From contig JARHZF010000061.1 in assembly GCA_029258325.1 (NCBI GenBank), positions 23,310 through 87,309 of the forward strand: a stretch of 64,000 nucleotides of DNA, given 5' to 3'. Position 1 is the first letter of the stretch, and the number at the start of each line of letters is the position of its first letter. The position numbers and the translations under genes were made by a program. Origin of the DNA: Anaerobiospirillum sp. (GTDB lineage Bacteria; Pseudomonadota; Gammaproteobacteria; Enterobacterales; Succinivibrionaceae). This document shows positions 18,405-26,889 of the stretch, piece by piece. Under the pieces are notes generated by a model that was given only the letters and a program-made list of their open reading frames with translations, did not search any database and had not been told where the DNA came from.

Positions 18405-18420
18405 AGTGATAGAGATCACA
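18405..18420. promoter_or_regulatory. CRP-like site 1 upstream of yjhC
   Basis: GTGA-TAGAGA-TCAC (18406-18419), followed by A, matches the CRP consensus core GTGA-N6-TCAC with palindromic context. It lies about 100 bases before the yjhC start. Confidence 0.65.
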
Positions 18421-18437
18421 TTTAAGCAAAATATTAA

Positions 18438-18453
18438 CGTGATTTAGTTCACA
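18438..18453. promoter_or_regulatory. CRP-like site 2 upstream of yjhC
   Basis: GTGA-TTTAGT-TCAC (18439-18452), followed by A. Its centre is 33 bases, about three helical turns, from that of site 1, so two CRP dimers would sit on the same DNA face. Catabolite control of a sugar-acid operon is expected. Confidence 0.65.
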
Positions 18454-18518
18454 ATTTCAATGACTAGTTACAACCATAATAAGTACATAGAAAATATTTT
18501 TTAATTAGGAGTTTTTGT

Positions 18519-19622
18519 ATGATTAACTATGGTGTAGTTGGTGTAGGCTATTTTGGTGCCGATTTAGCAAGAATTGTTAATGGTTTTGACAATGCTAAAG
18601 TAACTAATGTCTTTGATTTAGAAAATGGCAAAACTATTTCAGAGGAGCTTAACTGTAAAAATTGTAGCTCACTTTTAGAATTAGTATCTGCAAAAGACGT
18701 TGATTGTGTCATTGTAGCTACACCAAATTATTTACATAAAGAGCCTGTAATTGAGGCTGCAAAGCATAAAAAGCATGTATTTTGTGAAAAGCCAATTGCC
18801 CTAAGTTATCAAGATTGTGATGAAATGGTAAAAACATGTAAAGAGAATAATGTGATCTTCTTCGCAGGTCATATTATGAACTTCTTCCATGGCGTTCGTC
18901 ACGCTAAAGATTTAATCAATAAAGGTACTATTGGCGATATTTTATATATTCACACAGCAAGAAATGGTTGGGAAGATGTACAACCTTCAATTTCTTGGAA
19001 GAAAATAAGAGCAAAGTCAGGTGGTCACTTATATCATCATATTCATGAATTAGATTGCGTACAATTTTTAATGGGCGATATTCCTGATACAGTTATGATG
19101 ATGGGTGGTAATGTAGCTCATCAAGGCGAAGCTTTTGGTGATGAAGATGATCTCTTAATTGTTAACTTAAAATTTAAAAATAATAGATATGCTCTTTGTG
19201 AGTGGGGTAGTGCTTTCCGTTATGGTGAACACTATGTGTTAATTCAAGGTACTAAAGGTGCTATTAAACTTGATATGTTCCACTGTGGTGGTACTTTACG
19301 CGTAGATGGTGTAGATACTCACTTTACAGTTCATGAAAATCAAAAAGAAGATGATGATAGAACAAGAATCTATACATCAACTGAAATGGATGGTGCTATT
19401 CAATATGGCCATCCAGGTAAAAGAACTCCTCTTTGGTTGCACAGCATAATGGTAAATGAAATGAAATATTTAAATGAAATTATGCATGGTGCTAAACCTA
19501 GCGTAGAGTTTGAAAAACTTCTTACAGGTGAAGCTGCTAGAAATGCAATAGCTACAGCTGATGCTCTAACCTTATCTATTAAGGAAAATAGAGTTGTAAG
19601 CCTTAGTGAAATTATTAAATAA
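18519..19622 (+). CDS. yjhC: YjhC-type Gfo/Idh/MocA oxidoreductase, copy 1
   Basis: NAD-dependent oxidoreductase of 367 residues that closely resembles E. coli YjhC. YjhC converts 2,7-anhydro-N-acetylneuraminate to N-acetylneuraminate through a keto intermediate. The N-terminal Rossmann fold starts INYGVVGVGYFGADLAR; the conserved FCEKPIALSYQDCDEM carries the catalytic-region Lys, and GGHLYHHIHELDCVQ the His-rich substrate site. It starts the operon yjhC-MFS-yjhC, preceded by two CRP-like sites and AGGAG. It lies next to a transposase and may have been acquired by transfer. The precise substrate is inferred from homology. Confidence 0.88.
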   Translation: MINYGVVGVGYFGADLARIVNGFDNAKVTNVFDLENGKTISEELNCKNCSSLLELVSAKDVDCVIVATPNYLHKEPVIEAAKHKKHVFCEKPIALSYQDCDEMVKTCKENNVIFFAGHIMNFFHGVRHAKDLINKGTIGDILYIHTARNGWEDVQPSISWKKIRAKSGGHLYHHIHELDCVQFLMGDIPDTVMMMGGNVAHQGEAFGDEDDLLIVNLKFKNNRYALCEWGSAFRYGEHYVLIQGTKGAIKLDMFHCGGTLRVDGVDTHFTVHENQKEDDDRTRIYTSTEMDGAIQYGHPGKRTPLWLHSIMVNEMKYLNEIMHGAKPSVEFEKLLTGEAARNAIATADALTLSIKENRVVSLSEIIK

Positions 19623-19653
19623 GCTAAAGCTTTTTAACTTTTAGGAGGATCAT

Positions 19654-20895
19654 ATGGAACAAAGCATAAAATTACCTTGGTATAAAGAGGTTAGCCCTAC
19701 ACAGAAAAAAGCTTTATTTTCAGCATGGCTAGGTTATGTATTTGATGGTTTTGACTTTATGTTAATTACCTATATCTTGTTTGCAATTCAACAAGATTTA
19801 CATATTAGTAATGTTGAAACTTCCTCATTATTTATGGCAGCTTTTATAGCCCGCCCTATAGGTGGTGCTATCTTTGGATCTCTTTGTGATAGGTTTGGTA
19901 GAAAACCTATTATGATAGCGGCAATTTTAGTGTACTCAGTTGGTACTGCTCTTTGTGGCTTTGCTGTAAACTACATATCTCTATTTTGCTTTAGACTTAT
20001 AGTAGGTATAGGTATGGCAGGTGAGTATGCTTGCTCTGCTCCATATGCTGTAGAAAGTTGGCCAAAACATCTTCGCACACTTGCAGGAGCAATCCTCGTA
20101 TCAGGTTTTTCGGTCGGTAATATCTTAGCTTCAAATTTAATGCCTTATGTTGTAGAACATTACTCATGGCGTGTAGCTTTCTTCTTAGGTCTACTCCCTG
20201 TTGCTATAGTTTTATACATAAGACGTCACGCACCAGAGTCTGATGAGTGGCAACAATCTGAGGCAAAAGGTAATACCAAGTCATTTTCACTTACAAAATT
20301 ATTTAAAGGAGCTCAACTTCCTGTAACTTTAATTGTATTTCTCATAATGTTCTCTGTATTTTCTGCAAACTGGCCAATTCCAGGTCTAATGCCAAAATAT
20401 TTAGCTGAAAATGGCTTTAAAGATTCCATATCTACATTAATGACTTTTGCAGGTCTTGGAATCATGACAGGTGTATTAGTTTCAGGATATCTTGCAGATA
20501 AAATTGGTATAGTAAAAGTATTTATAGGTGGTCTTGTTATCTCCTTAATCTTAGTATTCCCAACATTTATGCTAAAAGAAGGTCAAGAACCATTACTAGG
20601 CTTACTACTATTCTTACTACTTGCAACTAATCTAGGCGTAGGTGGACTAATTCCTAAGTATTTATCAACATACTTTAGTGTTGATATGCGTGGAGCAGCT
20701 TTTGGTTTCATCTATAACTTAGCAGCTGTAGGTGGTGGTATAGCTCCTGTAGTATGTGCATACTTTACAGATCAATTTGGTCTTGGAATGTCACTAGTTT
20801 ATGTAACATCTTTCTGGACATTACTACTAGTTATCTTAGTTGGTTGTAAGATTCCAGATATAGTACAAAGAAAATTTCAAGGACAAAACTCTTAA
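19654..20895 (+). CDS. sialic-acid-type MFS transporter (NanT/YjhB-like)
   Basis: Major facilitator of 413 residues with 12 predicted helices. Strong similarity to the sialate:proton symporter group is visible: LPWYKEVSPTQKKALFSAW at the start, GYVFDGFDFMLITY in helix 1, the loop motif GSLCDRFGRKP, and GMAGEYACSAPYAVESWPKH, which matches NanT. It lacks the extra two central helices that make E. coli NanT longer, as YjhB does. It stands between two yjhC copies, 31 bases after the first and with AGGAGG before its ATG, so import of 2,7-anhydro-Neu5Ac is the most likely job. Confidence 0.85.
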   Translation: MEQSIKLPWYKEVSPTQKKALFSAWLGYVFDGFDFMLITYILFAIQQDLHISNVETSSLFMAAFIARPIGGAIFGSLCDRFGRKPIMIAAILVYSVGTALCGFAVNYISLFCFRLIVGIGMAGEYACSAPYAVESWPKHLRTLAGAILVSGFSVGNILASNLMPYVVEHYSWRVAFFLGLLPVAIVLYIRRHAPESDEWQQSEAKGNTKSFSLTKLFKGAQLPVTLIVFLIMFSVFSANWPIPGLMPKYLAENGFKDSISTLMTFAGLGIMTGVLVSGYLADKIGIVKVFIGGLVISLILVFPTFMLKEGQEPLLGLLLFLLLATNLGVGGLIPKYLSTYFSVDMRGAAFGFIYNLAAVGGGIAPVVCAYFTDQFGLGMSLVYVTSFWTLLLVILVGCKIPDIVQRKFQGQNS

Positions 20896-20918
20896 ACAAT
20901 TCTTCTACTAACAATACT

Positions 20919-20950
20919 AAGGAGGGGCAAAAAACCCTCCTTTTATTTTT
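20919..20950 (+). terminator. terminator after the MFS gene
   Basis: AAGGAGGG (20919-20926) pairs with CCCTCCTT (20935-20942), followed by TTATTTTT. It separates the first yjhC-MFS pair from the second yjhC. Confidence 0.85.
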
Positions 20951-21035
20951 CTTATAAAAGACAAATAAACTTATTTAAAATTAATAAAATATCTCTACAA
21001 TAATAAAGATTAAATTAAATTTAGGAGATTTATTT

Positions 21036-22139
21036 ATGATTAATTATGGTATTGTTGGTGCAGGTTACTTTGGAGCTGATTTAGCTCGTATCTTAAATAA
21101 AATTGAAAATGCTAAAGTTACTAATATTTTTGATTTAGAAAATGGTTTAGCTATAGCAAATGAACTTAATTGTAAAAATTGCTCATCACTTGATGAACTT
21201 GTTAGTGCTAAAGATGTAGATTGTGTCGTAGTTGCAACTCCAAATTATTTACATAAAGAACCTGTAGTTAAAGCAGCTCAAAATAAAAAGCATGTATTTT
21301 GTGAAAAACCTATTGCTCTAAATTATAAAGATTGTGATGAAATGGTACAAATATGTAAAGAAAATGATGTAGTTTTCTTTGCAGGCCATATTATGAACTT
21401 CTTTCATGGTGTACAACATGCAAAAGATCTAATCAATAAAGGCACTATTGGTGATATCTTATTTATTCATACTGCAAGAAATGGTTGGGAAGATGCTCAA
21501 CCTACAATTTCTTGGAAGAAAATAAGAGCAAAATCAGGTGGTCACTTATATCATCATATTCATGAACTAGACTGTGTTCAATATCTTATGAATGATATAC
21601 CTGATACTGTTATGATGATGGGTGGTAATGTAGCACATAAAGGTGAAGCTTTTGGTGATGAAGACGATCTTTTAATTGCTAATTTAAAATTTAAAAATAA
21701 TAAATATGCTCTTTGTGAATGGGGTAATGCATTTCGCTATGGTGAACATTATGTATTAATTCAAGGTACAAAGGGTGCTATTAAACTTGATATGTTCCAT
21801 TGTGGTGGTACTTTGCGTGTAGATGGTGTAGATACACACTTTAATATACATAGAAATCAAGAAGAAGATGATGATAGAACAAGAATATACACTTCATCAA
21901 AAATAGAAGGTGCTATTAGATATGGTCATCCAGGTAGCGAAGTTCCTCTTTGGCTACGCAATTTAATGATTGATGAAATGCAATACTTAAATGATATTAT
22001 GTTAGGTGCAAGACCTAAAGAAGAATTTAAACAATTACTTACAGGTGAAGCTGCAAGAAATGCTATTGCAACAGCTGATGCTCTAACTTTATCTTTAAAA
22101 GAAAATCGTGTTGTAAACTTAAGTGAAATAATTAAATAA
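21036..22139 (+). CDS. yjhC: YjhC-type Gfo/Idh/MocA oxidoreductase, copy 2
   Basis: Paralogue of the gene at 18519, the same 367-residue length and identical over most of its length. It retains INYGIVGAGYFGADLAR, CEKPIALNYKDCDEM and GGHLYHHIHELDCVQ. Differences are scattered and mostly conservative, with many third-position changes, so the duplication is not recent. It has its own AGGAG and lies downstream of a terminator, implying its own promoter. No CRP-like site is seen ahead of it. It may have different substrate or expression from copy 1. Confidence 0.88.
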   Translation: MINYGIVGAGYFGADLARILNKIENAKVTNIFDLENGLAIANELNCKNCSSLDELVSAKDVDCVVVATPNYLHKEPVVKAAQNKKHVFCEKPIALNYKDCDEMVQICKENDVVFFAGHIMNFFHGVQHAKDLINKGTIGDILFIHTARNGWEDAQPTISWKKIRAKSGGHLYHHIHELDCVQYLMNDIPDTVMMMGGNVAHKGEAFGDEDDLLIANLKFKNNKYALCEWGNAFRYGEHYVLIQGTKGAIKLDMFHCGGTLRVDGVDTHFNIHRNQEEDDDRTRIYTSSKIEGAIRYGHPGSEVPLWLRNLMIDEMQYLNDIMLGARPKEEFKQLLTGEAARNAIATADALTLSLKENRVVNLSEIIK

Positions 22140-22145
22140 AACTAA

Positions 22146-22169
22146 AAAGGAGGACTTACGCCCTCCTTT
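22146..22169 (+). terminator. hairpin after yjhC copy 2
   Basis: AAAGGAGG pairs with CCTCCTTT around an 8-nt loop, 7 bases after the stop. The T-tract is short (TTT), and it may also serve the convergent MATE gene. Confidence 0.6.
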
Positions 22170-22192
22170 GCTTAACATCTTTATAGTTTCTT

Positions 22193-24199
22193 TTATTTTT
22201 TGAAATTGTTTAAATAAGATTCTATAAGATTTACTGTATTTTCAACTCCTATTGAAGTATCAACACAAAGATTATAATTTATAGAATCTCTCCATTTTCT
22301 ACCTGTTATATTTTCATAATAAGAAGAACGTGCCTCATCTGATCTTATTAAATGAGCTAAAGCTTCCTCTTTTGTATCTCCATACATTTCCATAATATTT
22401 TTAATTCTATAATCATTAGGAGCATATAAGAATATAGACTTTAATGACTTATTATTACGTAATACATAGTCAGCAGCTCTTCCTACTATTACACAAGATC
22501 CTTTTTCAGCTATCTTACTAATAATCTTTTCTTGAGCAATAACAGCTTGTTGAATAACTTCTGAACTTAAATAAAGCTCATGAAATATCCTATTTTGATT
22601 TTCATTTATCTTAGATACAAATTCCTCTGCAAGACCACTTTCTTTAGCAGCAAGTGCAGTCATCTCTTTATAGTAGAATGGAATATTTAGTCTATTTGCA
22701 AGATGACGACCAATCTCCTTACCCTTAGAACCATGTTCACGAGCAATAGTAATAATAAATCCTTCTTTTGATTCTTGTATGATAGGTGTTTCTTTAGCAA
22801 TATTTGATTGTTCTTTTGCTTGTAATTTATCTAAATGCTTAAAGAACTTAGTAGTTAATACAATAATAGTAATACCAGCTACAAAATCAGATAAAGGAGC
22901 TGCAATTAAAACACCATAAATACCAAGACCATCTTCATGTCTTTCAAAAAGATAGGCTATAGATAATGTGAAAATTACTATGCATATAATGTCACGAATA
23001 ACTGATGCAAGTATAGCTTGAAATGACTTACCAATAGATTGGAAAAATACTGCAGTCATTTTAACTAGACAAGTAATAACACATAAAGATAAATAGACTC
23101 TAAAAGTATAAAGAGCAAACTCTTGATAAAGAGCATTTCCAGAACCAAAAATATTAATAATAAGATTTGGAGTAAATTCAAAAATTAAAGTAGCAATAAT
23201 ACCTACTATAATTGAGTATTTTAAAACTAATTTATAAGTGGCTCTTACCCTATCATATTTTTGAGCACCATAGTTAAATCCTAAAATAGGTTGGGCACCA
23301 AGAGCTATACCTGTCACAATAGCAACAACAATTGTATAAACCTTAGTTTGAATACTAAAAACAGAAATTGCTATGTCACTGCCAAATTTTGATAAATTAC
23401 CATAATGAAATAAAGCCATATTGCTAAGTAAGGTCATAACAACTATACCTATTTGCGTGGTAAATGTAGCACCACCTAAACTTATAAGGCTTTTTAAAAT
23501 TTGAAAATCTATATAAAAACTCTTTAAAGTTAAAATAAAACTCTTTGGTTTTCTTAAATAAATAATACAAACTAAAAAAGATAATACTTGACCTATAATA
23601 GTTGCATAAGCTGCACCTTTTATTCCTAGATCTAAAACAAAGATGAAGATAGGATCTAATATAAGATTAATAATAGCACCAGTTACCATAGCAATCATGG
23701 CATAAGATGGACTTCCATCTGCTCTTATTATGCTATTTATAACATTTAAAAGAAGATAAAAAGGAAAACAACTAACAACAATAACAAAATAATCTACAGC
23801 GAGGGCTAAAGTTTTATCTGATGCTCCAAATAGCAACATTAAAGGCTCTGCAAATACTATACAGATAATAGTTAAAATGATACTTATAATAAAAGAACTA
23901 GTAATACCTGTTCCTACACATTTATGAGCTCTATCTTTATCATTTCTACCTGCACATATGCTTAAATAAGATGCAGCACCATCACCTACACACCAAGCAA
24001 AAGCATTTGCAATGCATATAATAGGAAAAGATACACCTGTAGCTGCATTACCTAAATAGCCAAGAGAACTATTTCCGATAAAAATTTGATCTACGATATT
24101 ATATAAAGCACTAATTAAAAGTCCCATTACACAAGGTATTGAGAATTTAAAAAGCAATTTTGAAATATCGCCCTCACCTAAAAGTTTAGAGTTTTCCAT
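22193..24199 (-). CDS. MATE transporter fused to a cytidylate-kinase-like domain
   Basis: Two-domain protein of 668 residues. Residues 1 to about 450 are a complete MATE-family exporter with about 12 helices (FSIPCVMGLLISALYNIVDQIF, GDGAASYLSICAGRND). From about 472 a cytidylate-kinase-like P-loop domain follows: ITIAREHGSKGKEIGRHLA, FYYKEMTALAAKES, GSCVIVGRAADYVLR and a lid-like region near ARSSYYENITGRKWRD. Such fusions are known mainly from Firmicutes. It lies 24 bases after guanine deaminase and shares its guanine riboswitch, so a purine-related cargo is likely. The role of the kinase-like domain is unknown. Confidence 0.88.
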   Translation of the reverse strand: MENSKLLGEGDISKLLFKFSIPCVMGLLISALYNIVDQIFIGNSSLGYLGNAATGVSFPIICIANAFAWCVGDGAASYLSICAGRNDKDRAHKCVGTGITSSFIISIILTIICIVFAEPLMLLFGASDKTLALAVDYFVIVVSCFPFYLLLNVINSIIRADGSPSYAMIAMVTGAIINLILDPIFIFVLDLGIKGAAYATIIGQVLSFLVCIIYLRKPKSFILTLKSFYIDFQILKSLISLGGATFTTQIGIVVMTLLSNMALFHYGNLSKFGSDIAISVFSIQTKVYTIVVAIVTGIALGAQPILGFNYGAQKYDRVRATYKLVLKYSIIVGIIATLIFEFTPNLIINIFGSGNALYQEFALYTFRVYLSLCVITCLVKMTAVFFQSIGKSFQAILASVIRDIICIVIFTLSIAYLFERHEDGLGIYGVLIAAPLSDFVAGITIIVLTTKFFKHLDKLQAKEQSNIAKETPIIQESKEGFIITIAREHGSKGKEIGRHLANRLNIPFYYKEMTALAAKESGLAEEFVSKINENQNRIFHELYLSSEVIQQAVIAQEKIISKIAEKGSCVIVGRAADYVLRNNKSLKSIFLYAPNDYRIKNIMEMYGDTKEEALAHLIRSDEARSSYYENITGRKWRDSINYNLCVDTSIGVENTVNLIESYLNNFKK

Positions 24200-24223
24200 T
24201 CTTTATCTTCATTATTTAAGAAA

Positions 24224-25501
24224 TTAAAATAATTGAGTACCTTTTACATATTTTGCAAATACTTCACGTTCATCTGCTAAATAAATCATGCGTTCTAAAC
24301 GCTTTTCAAGATCTTGAAGTTCACTATGATTAATTCTAGTATCATCTAAAACTAATATGTCAGACTCATAACCTTGCTCAAAACTACCTACTTTACCAAA
24401 GAACTCACCACCACCTTTAGTTGCAAGATAAAAGCCTTCAGCTACAGTTAAAGGATTTAAAGAGCTATCTTGTAATCTCCAACGTATTTTTGATGCTTGA
24501 ATTGCATAAGCTATAGCTTTAAAAAGATTTAAAGTTGTACCTGCAGCTACATCACTACCTAAGCCTATATGCATATCTTTATCTAAGAAAGTACGAATAG
24601 GAGCAATACCTGAACTTAGATTTATATTTGATTCAGGGCAATGTGCTATAAAAACACCATTTTCTTTCATTCTTTCAATTTCAATAGATGGTGAGTAAAC
24701 ACAGTGAGCCATAATAGTTTTAGTATTGCGACCAAACATATTAAATTTATCGTAGGCATCACCATAGAAACTAGACCAAGGACAGAGTTCTTGAACCCAT
24801 GCTATTTCTGATGGATTTTCAGATAAATGTGATTGCACACATAAATCATATTTATCCTTTAAACTTTGAAGTTTAGTCATTAACTCATCAGAGCAACTTG
24901 GAATAAAGCGTGGGGTTAAAATAGCTTTAGTATTTTTATAATTTTTATCTAAAACATTTAAAATAAATTTTTCTGTATTTGAAAAAGCAATAGATGCAGA
25001 TTCTTCTCTTAAGCTATCAGGGCTATTTCTATCCATATTAACCTTACCTACTAAGGTAGATAAGTTAGATTTCTCTAGCATATCCATTAAAAGTAAGGTT
25101 GAATCTTCATGAATAGTAGCAAAGATACAAGCTCTTGTTGTTGTGCTTTTTCTTAATCTTTCAACAAAGTTTGTATAAGCTTTTTGTGCATAAGTTAAAG
25201 AGCTATATTTAGACTCTTCAGGAAAAGTATATGTATTAAGCCAATCAAGTAGCTCTAAATCCATGCCAATACCTTGAAATGCGTATTGAGGAGCATGAAT
25301 ATGTAGATCTGTCATGCCTGGTATTATGATCCTATCACCATAATCTTTATAGACATAATCTTTTAAATGTGGAGGAATTTCATTATATATTGCGTCAATA
25401 AGACCATTTATGGAAACTAAATAACTATCTTTATGAATTGAAAGTTCTTTACTATTTTTACTAAAAAGAATGTTTCCATGTAAAACTAAAATATTGTCCA
25501 T
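24224..25501 (-). CDS. guaD: guanine deaminase
   Basis: Zinc amidohydrolase that turns guanine into xanthine. Starting at ATG 25501 it has 425 residues (439 in E. coli). The signature PGMTDLHIHAPQYAFQG gives the first two metal histidines. Further ligands are in VQSHLSENPSEI, MAHCVYSPSIE, AHCPESNINLSSG and LGSDVAAG. A longer frame up to 25570 exists but overlaps the riboswitch terminator; AAAAAGGAA about 10 bases before 25501 fixes the start. Expression should be controlled by the guanine riboswitch upstream. The MATE-kinase gene is downstream in the same operon. Confidence 0.95.
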   Translation of the reverse strand: MDNILVLHGNILFSKNSKELSIHKDSYLVSINGLIDAIYNEIPPHLKDYVYKDYGDRIIIPGMTDLHIHAPQYAFQGIGMDLELLDWLNTYTFPEESKYSSLTYAQKAYTNFVERLRKSTTTRACIFATIHEDSTLLLMDMLEKSNLSTLVGKVNMDRNSPDSLREESASIAFSNTEKFILNVLDKNYKNTKAILTPRFIPSCSDELMTKLQSLKDKYDLCVQSHLSENPSEIAWVQELCPWSSFYGDAYDKFNMFGRNTKTIMAHCVYSPSIEIERMKENGVFIAHCPESNINLSSGIAPIRTFLDKDMHIGLGSDVAAGTTLNLFKAIAYAIQASKIRWRLQDSSLNPLTVAEGFYLATKGGGEFFGKVGSFEQGYESDILVLDDTRINHSELQDLEKRLERMIYLADEREVFAKYVKGTQLF

Positions 25502-25544
25502 AACAAAATAATTCCTTTTTAAAAGATATTGTTTATGCAGGGAC

Positions 25545-25593
25545 AAAAAAAACAGCCTGCTATACATCAATTATGTCTTATAGCTAAACTGTT
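25545..25593 (-). terminator. riboswitch-controlled intrinsic terminator
   Basis: On the minus strand AACAG pairs with CTGTT and GCTATA...CAT with ATG...TATAGC around AATTG, and eight T follow. The 5' arm is made of the 3' strands of aptamer helices P3 and P1, so it cannot form while the aptamer is folded. Confidence 0.85.
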
Positions 25594-25643
25594 TACGGTA
25601 GTTTGTAGAAACATTCCCCCAATTGGGAATTTATATAAGTCAT
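25573..25643 (-). promoter_or_regulatory. guanine (purine-class) riboswitch aptamer
   Basis: Read on the minus strand. P1 is ATGACTTATA with TATAAGACAT (one A/A mismatch). J1/2 is like the TATAAT consensus. P2 is ATTCCC/GGGAAT with loop AATTGG, which keeps the GG that pairs with L3. J2/3 GTTTCTAC is exactly the conserved core, P3 is AAACT/AGTTT, and L3 contains exact CCGTAAA. J3/1 reads CTA, so the specificity base (position 74 in B. subtilis xpt) is C, predicting guanine, not adenine. L2 is one base shorter than usual. The aptamer overlaps the terminator at 25545-25593 and precedes guaD. Confidence 0.92.
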
Positions 25644-26049
25644 CTTCATATAAATGCTAACACTCTTTTTTTTAAATGTGAAGATGCTTTTTATACTTTT
25701 ATTAGACTTGTCTAAGTTTTAATAAAAAAATTTTAAAAAGCATGCCTTTTATCACATTTATAAAATAAAATAAATAAAAGTATTTATAATCAATAAGTTA
25801 TTTACTTTAAAAAAATTTAACAAGTAGGATTAAATATTGATTTTTATATGTTTTTTTTATATAAGAGTGTAATTGACAAAAAATATTTAGCTCTATACAG
25901 TATTAGACAGGTATATTTAACAAGATAAATATTGTGTTTTTTATTGAAAAATAGATTAAATATATTTTGTTAAACTATATCAAAAATAAAACTATCCTAA
26001 AAATATCAACAAGTTAATCTTGTTGTCTATATAGCTAAAAGGTGGATGT
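25644..26049. other. divergent control region of the purine locus
   Basis: About 400 gene-free bases that must contain the promoter for the riboswitch transcript (minus) and for the nucleoside phosphorylase operon (plus). A short inverted repeat AACAAG/CTTGTT lies near 26010-26025, close to the plus-strand gene. I find no riboswitch on the plus side. Confidence 0.5.
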
Positions 26050-26877
26050 ATGGAAAACCCTATTTTTGCAAAATTAGTAACTTGTGCTGAATGCGTTAAG
26101 AAAAAAATTTCTTTTAAACCAAAAGTAGGTTTAATTCTAGGTTCAGGTTTGGGCAATTATGCAGATAAAATAAAAATTGTCGAAACTCTTGATTATTCAG
26201 ATATTGATGGATTCCCAATTTCAACTGTAAAAGGTCATAAAGGTAGATTTGTTTTTGGTTATGTAGGAGAGACTCCTATTGTTGCTATGCAAGGTAGAGT
26301 TCACTACTATGAAGGTTACTCAATGTCAGATGTTGTTCTTCCTACACGTCTTATGGCTATTATGGGTATAAAAGTATTAGTTCTAACTAATGCTGCAGGT
26401 GGTGTTAATGTATCCTACAAAGCTGGTGACTTTATGATGATTACAGATCATATTGCAACATCAGTTCCAAATCCATTAATTGGTCCTAATGTTGAAGATT
26501 TAGGCACACGCTTCCCTGATATGAGCGAAGTTTATAGTGTTCGTCTTCAAAGTATTATAAGAAAATGTGCTTTAAATTGTGATATCCCTATTCAAGAAGG
26601 TATTTACGTCCAATTTACAGGTCCAAGTTATGAAACTCCAGCTGAAGTTAGAATGGCTAGAGCTTTAGGTGGTGATGCTGTTGGTATGAGCACAGCTTGT
26701 GAAGCTATTGCAGCTCGTCATATGGGTATTGAAGTTTGTGGTATATCTTGTATTACTAATATGGCAGCAGGTATTTCAGATCAAGCTTTAGATCATAAAG
26801 AAGTTCAAGAAACAGCTGATAGAGTAGCTTCTCAATTTGAACTATTAATAACTGATTTATTAAAAGAATTAGCTTAA
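26050..26877 (+). CDS. punA: purine nucleoside phosphorylase (trimeric PNP-II type)
   Basis: Phosphorolysis of inosine, guanosine and possibly xanthosine to free base and ribose 1-phosphate. The 275 residues match the PunA/XapA family. Motifs are LILGSGLGNYADKI for phosphate binding, VKGHKGRFVFG, MQGRVHYYEGYS, LTNAAGGVN, and the family signature FTGPSYETPAEVRM followed by GMSTACEAIAARHMG. It starts an operon with a nucleoside transporter 12 bases downstream. Guanine made here is the substrate of GuaD and the ligand of the divergent riboswitch. PunA and XapA cannot be separated by eye. Confidence 0.95.
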   Translation: MENPIFAKLVTCAECVKKKISFKPKVGLILGSGLGNYADKIKIVETLDYSDIDGFPISTVKGHKGRFVFGYVGETPIVAMQGRVHYYEGYSMSDVVLPTRLMAIMGIKVLVLTNAAGGVNVSYKAGDFMMITDHIATSVPNPLIGPNVEDLGTRFPDMSEVYSVRLQSIIRKCALNCDIPIQEGIYVQFTGPSYETPAEVRMARALGGDAVGMSTACEAIAARHMGIEVCGISCITNMAAGISDQALDHKEVQETADRVASQFELLITDLLKELA

Positions 26878-26889
26878 AAGGTATGTGCT

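Noticed and set aside
17134..18518. Terminal inverted repeats for the IS630-type element
   Set aside because: I compared both flanks and found no matching ends or a clear duplicated TA-type target that stands out from the AT-rich background.
25502..25570. N-terminal extension of guanine deaminase
   Set aside because: The extra codons are the riboswitch terminator and its T-tract; the ATG at 25501 has the ribosome binding site and the family start.
26005..26049. Second purine riboswitch before the nucleoside phosphorylase gene
   Set aside because: Neither GTTTCTAC nor CCGTAAA occurs on that strand; only a short AACAAG/CTTGTT repeat is present.
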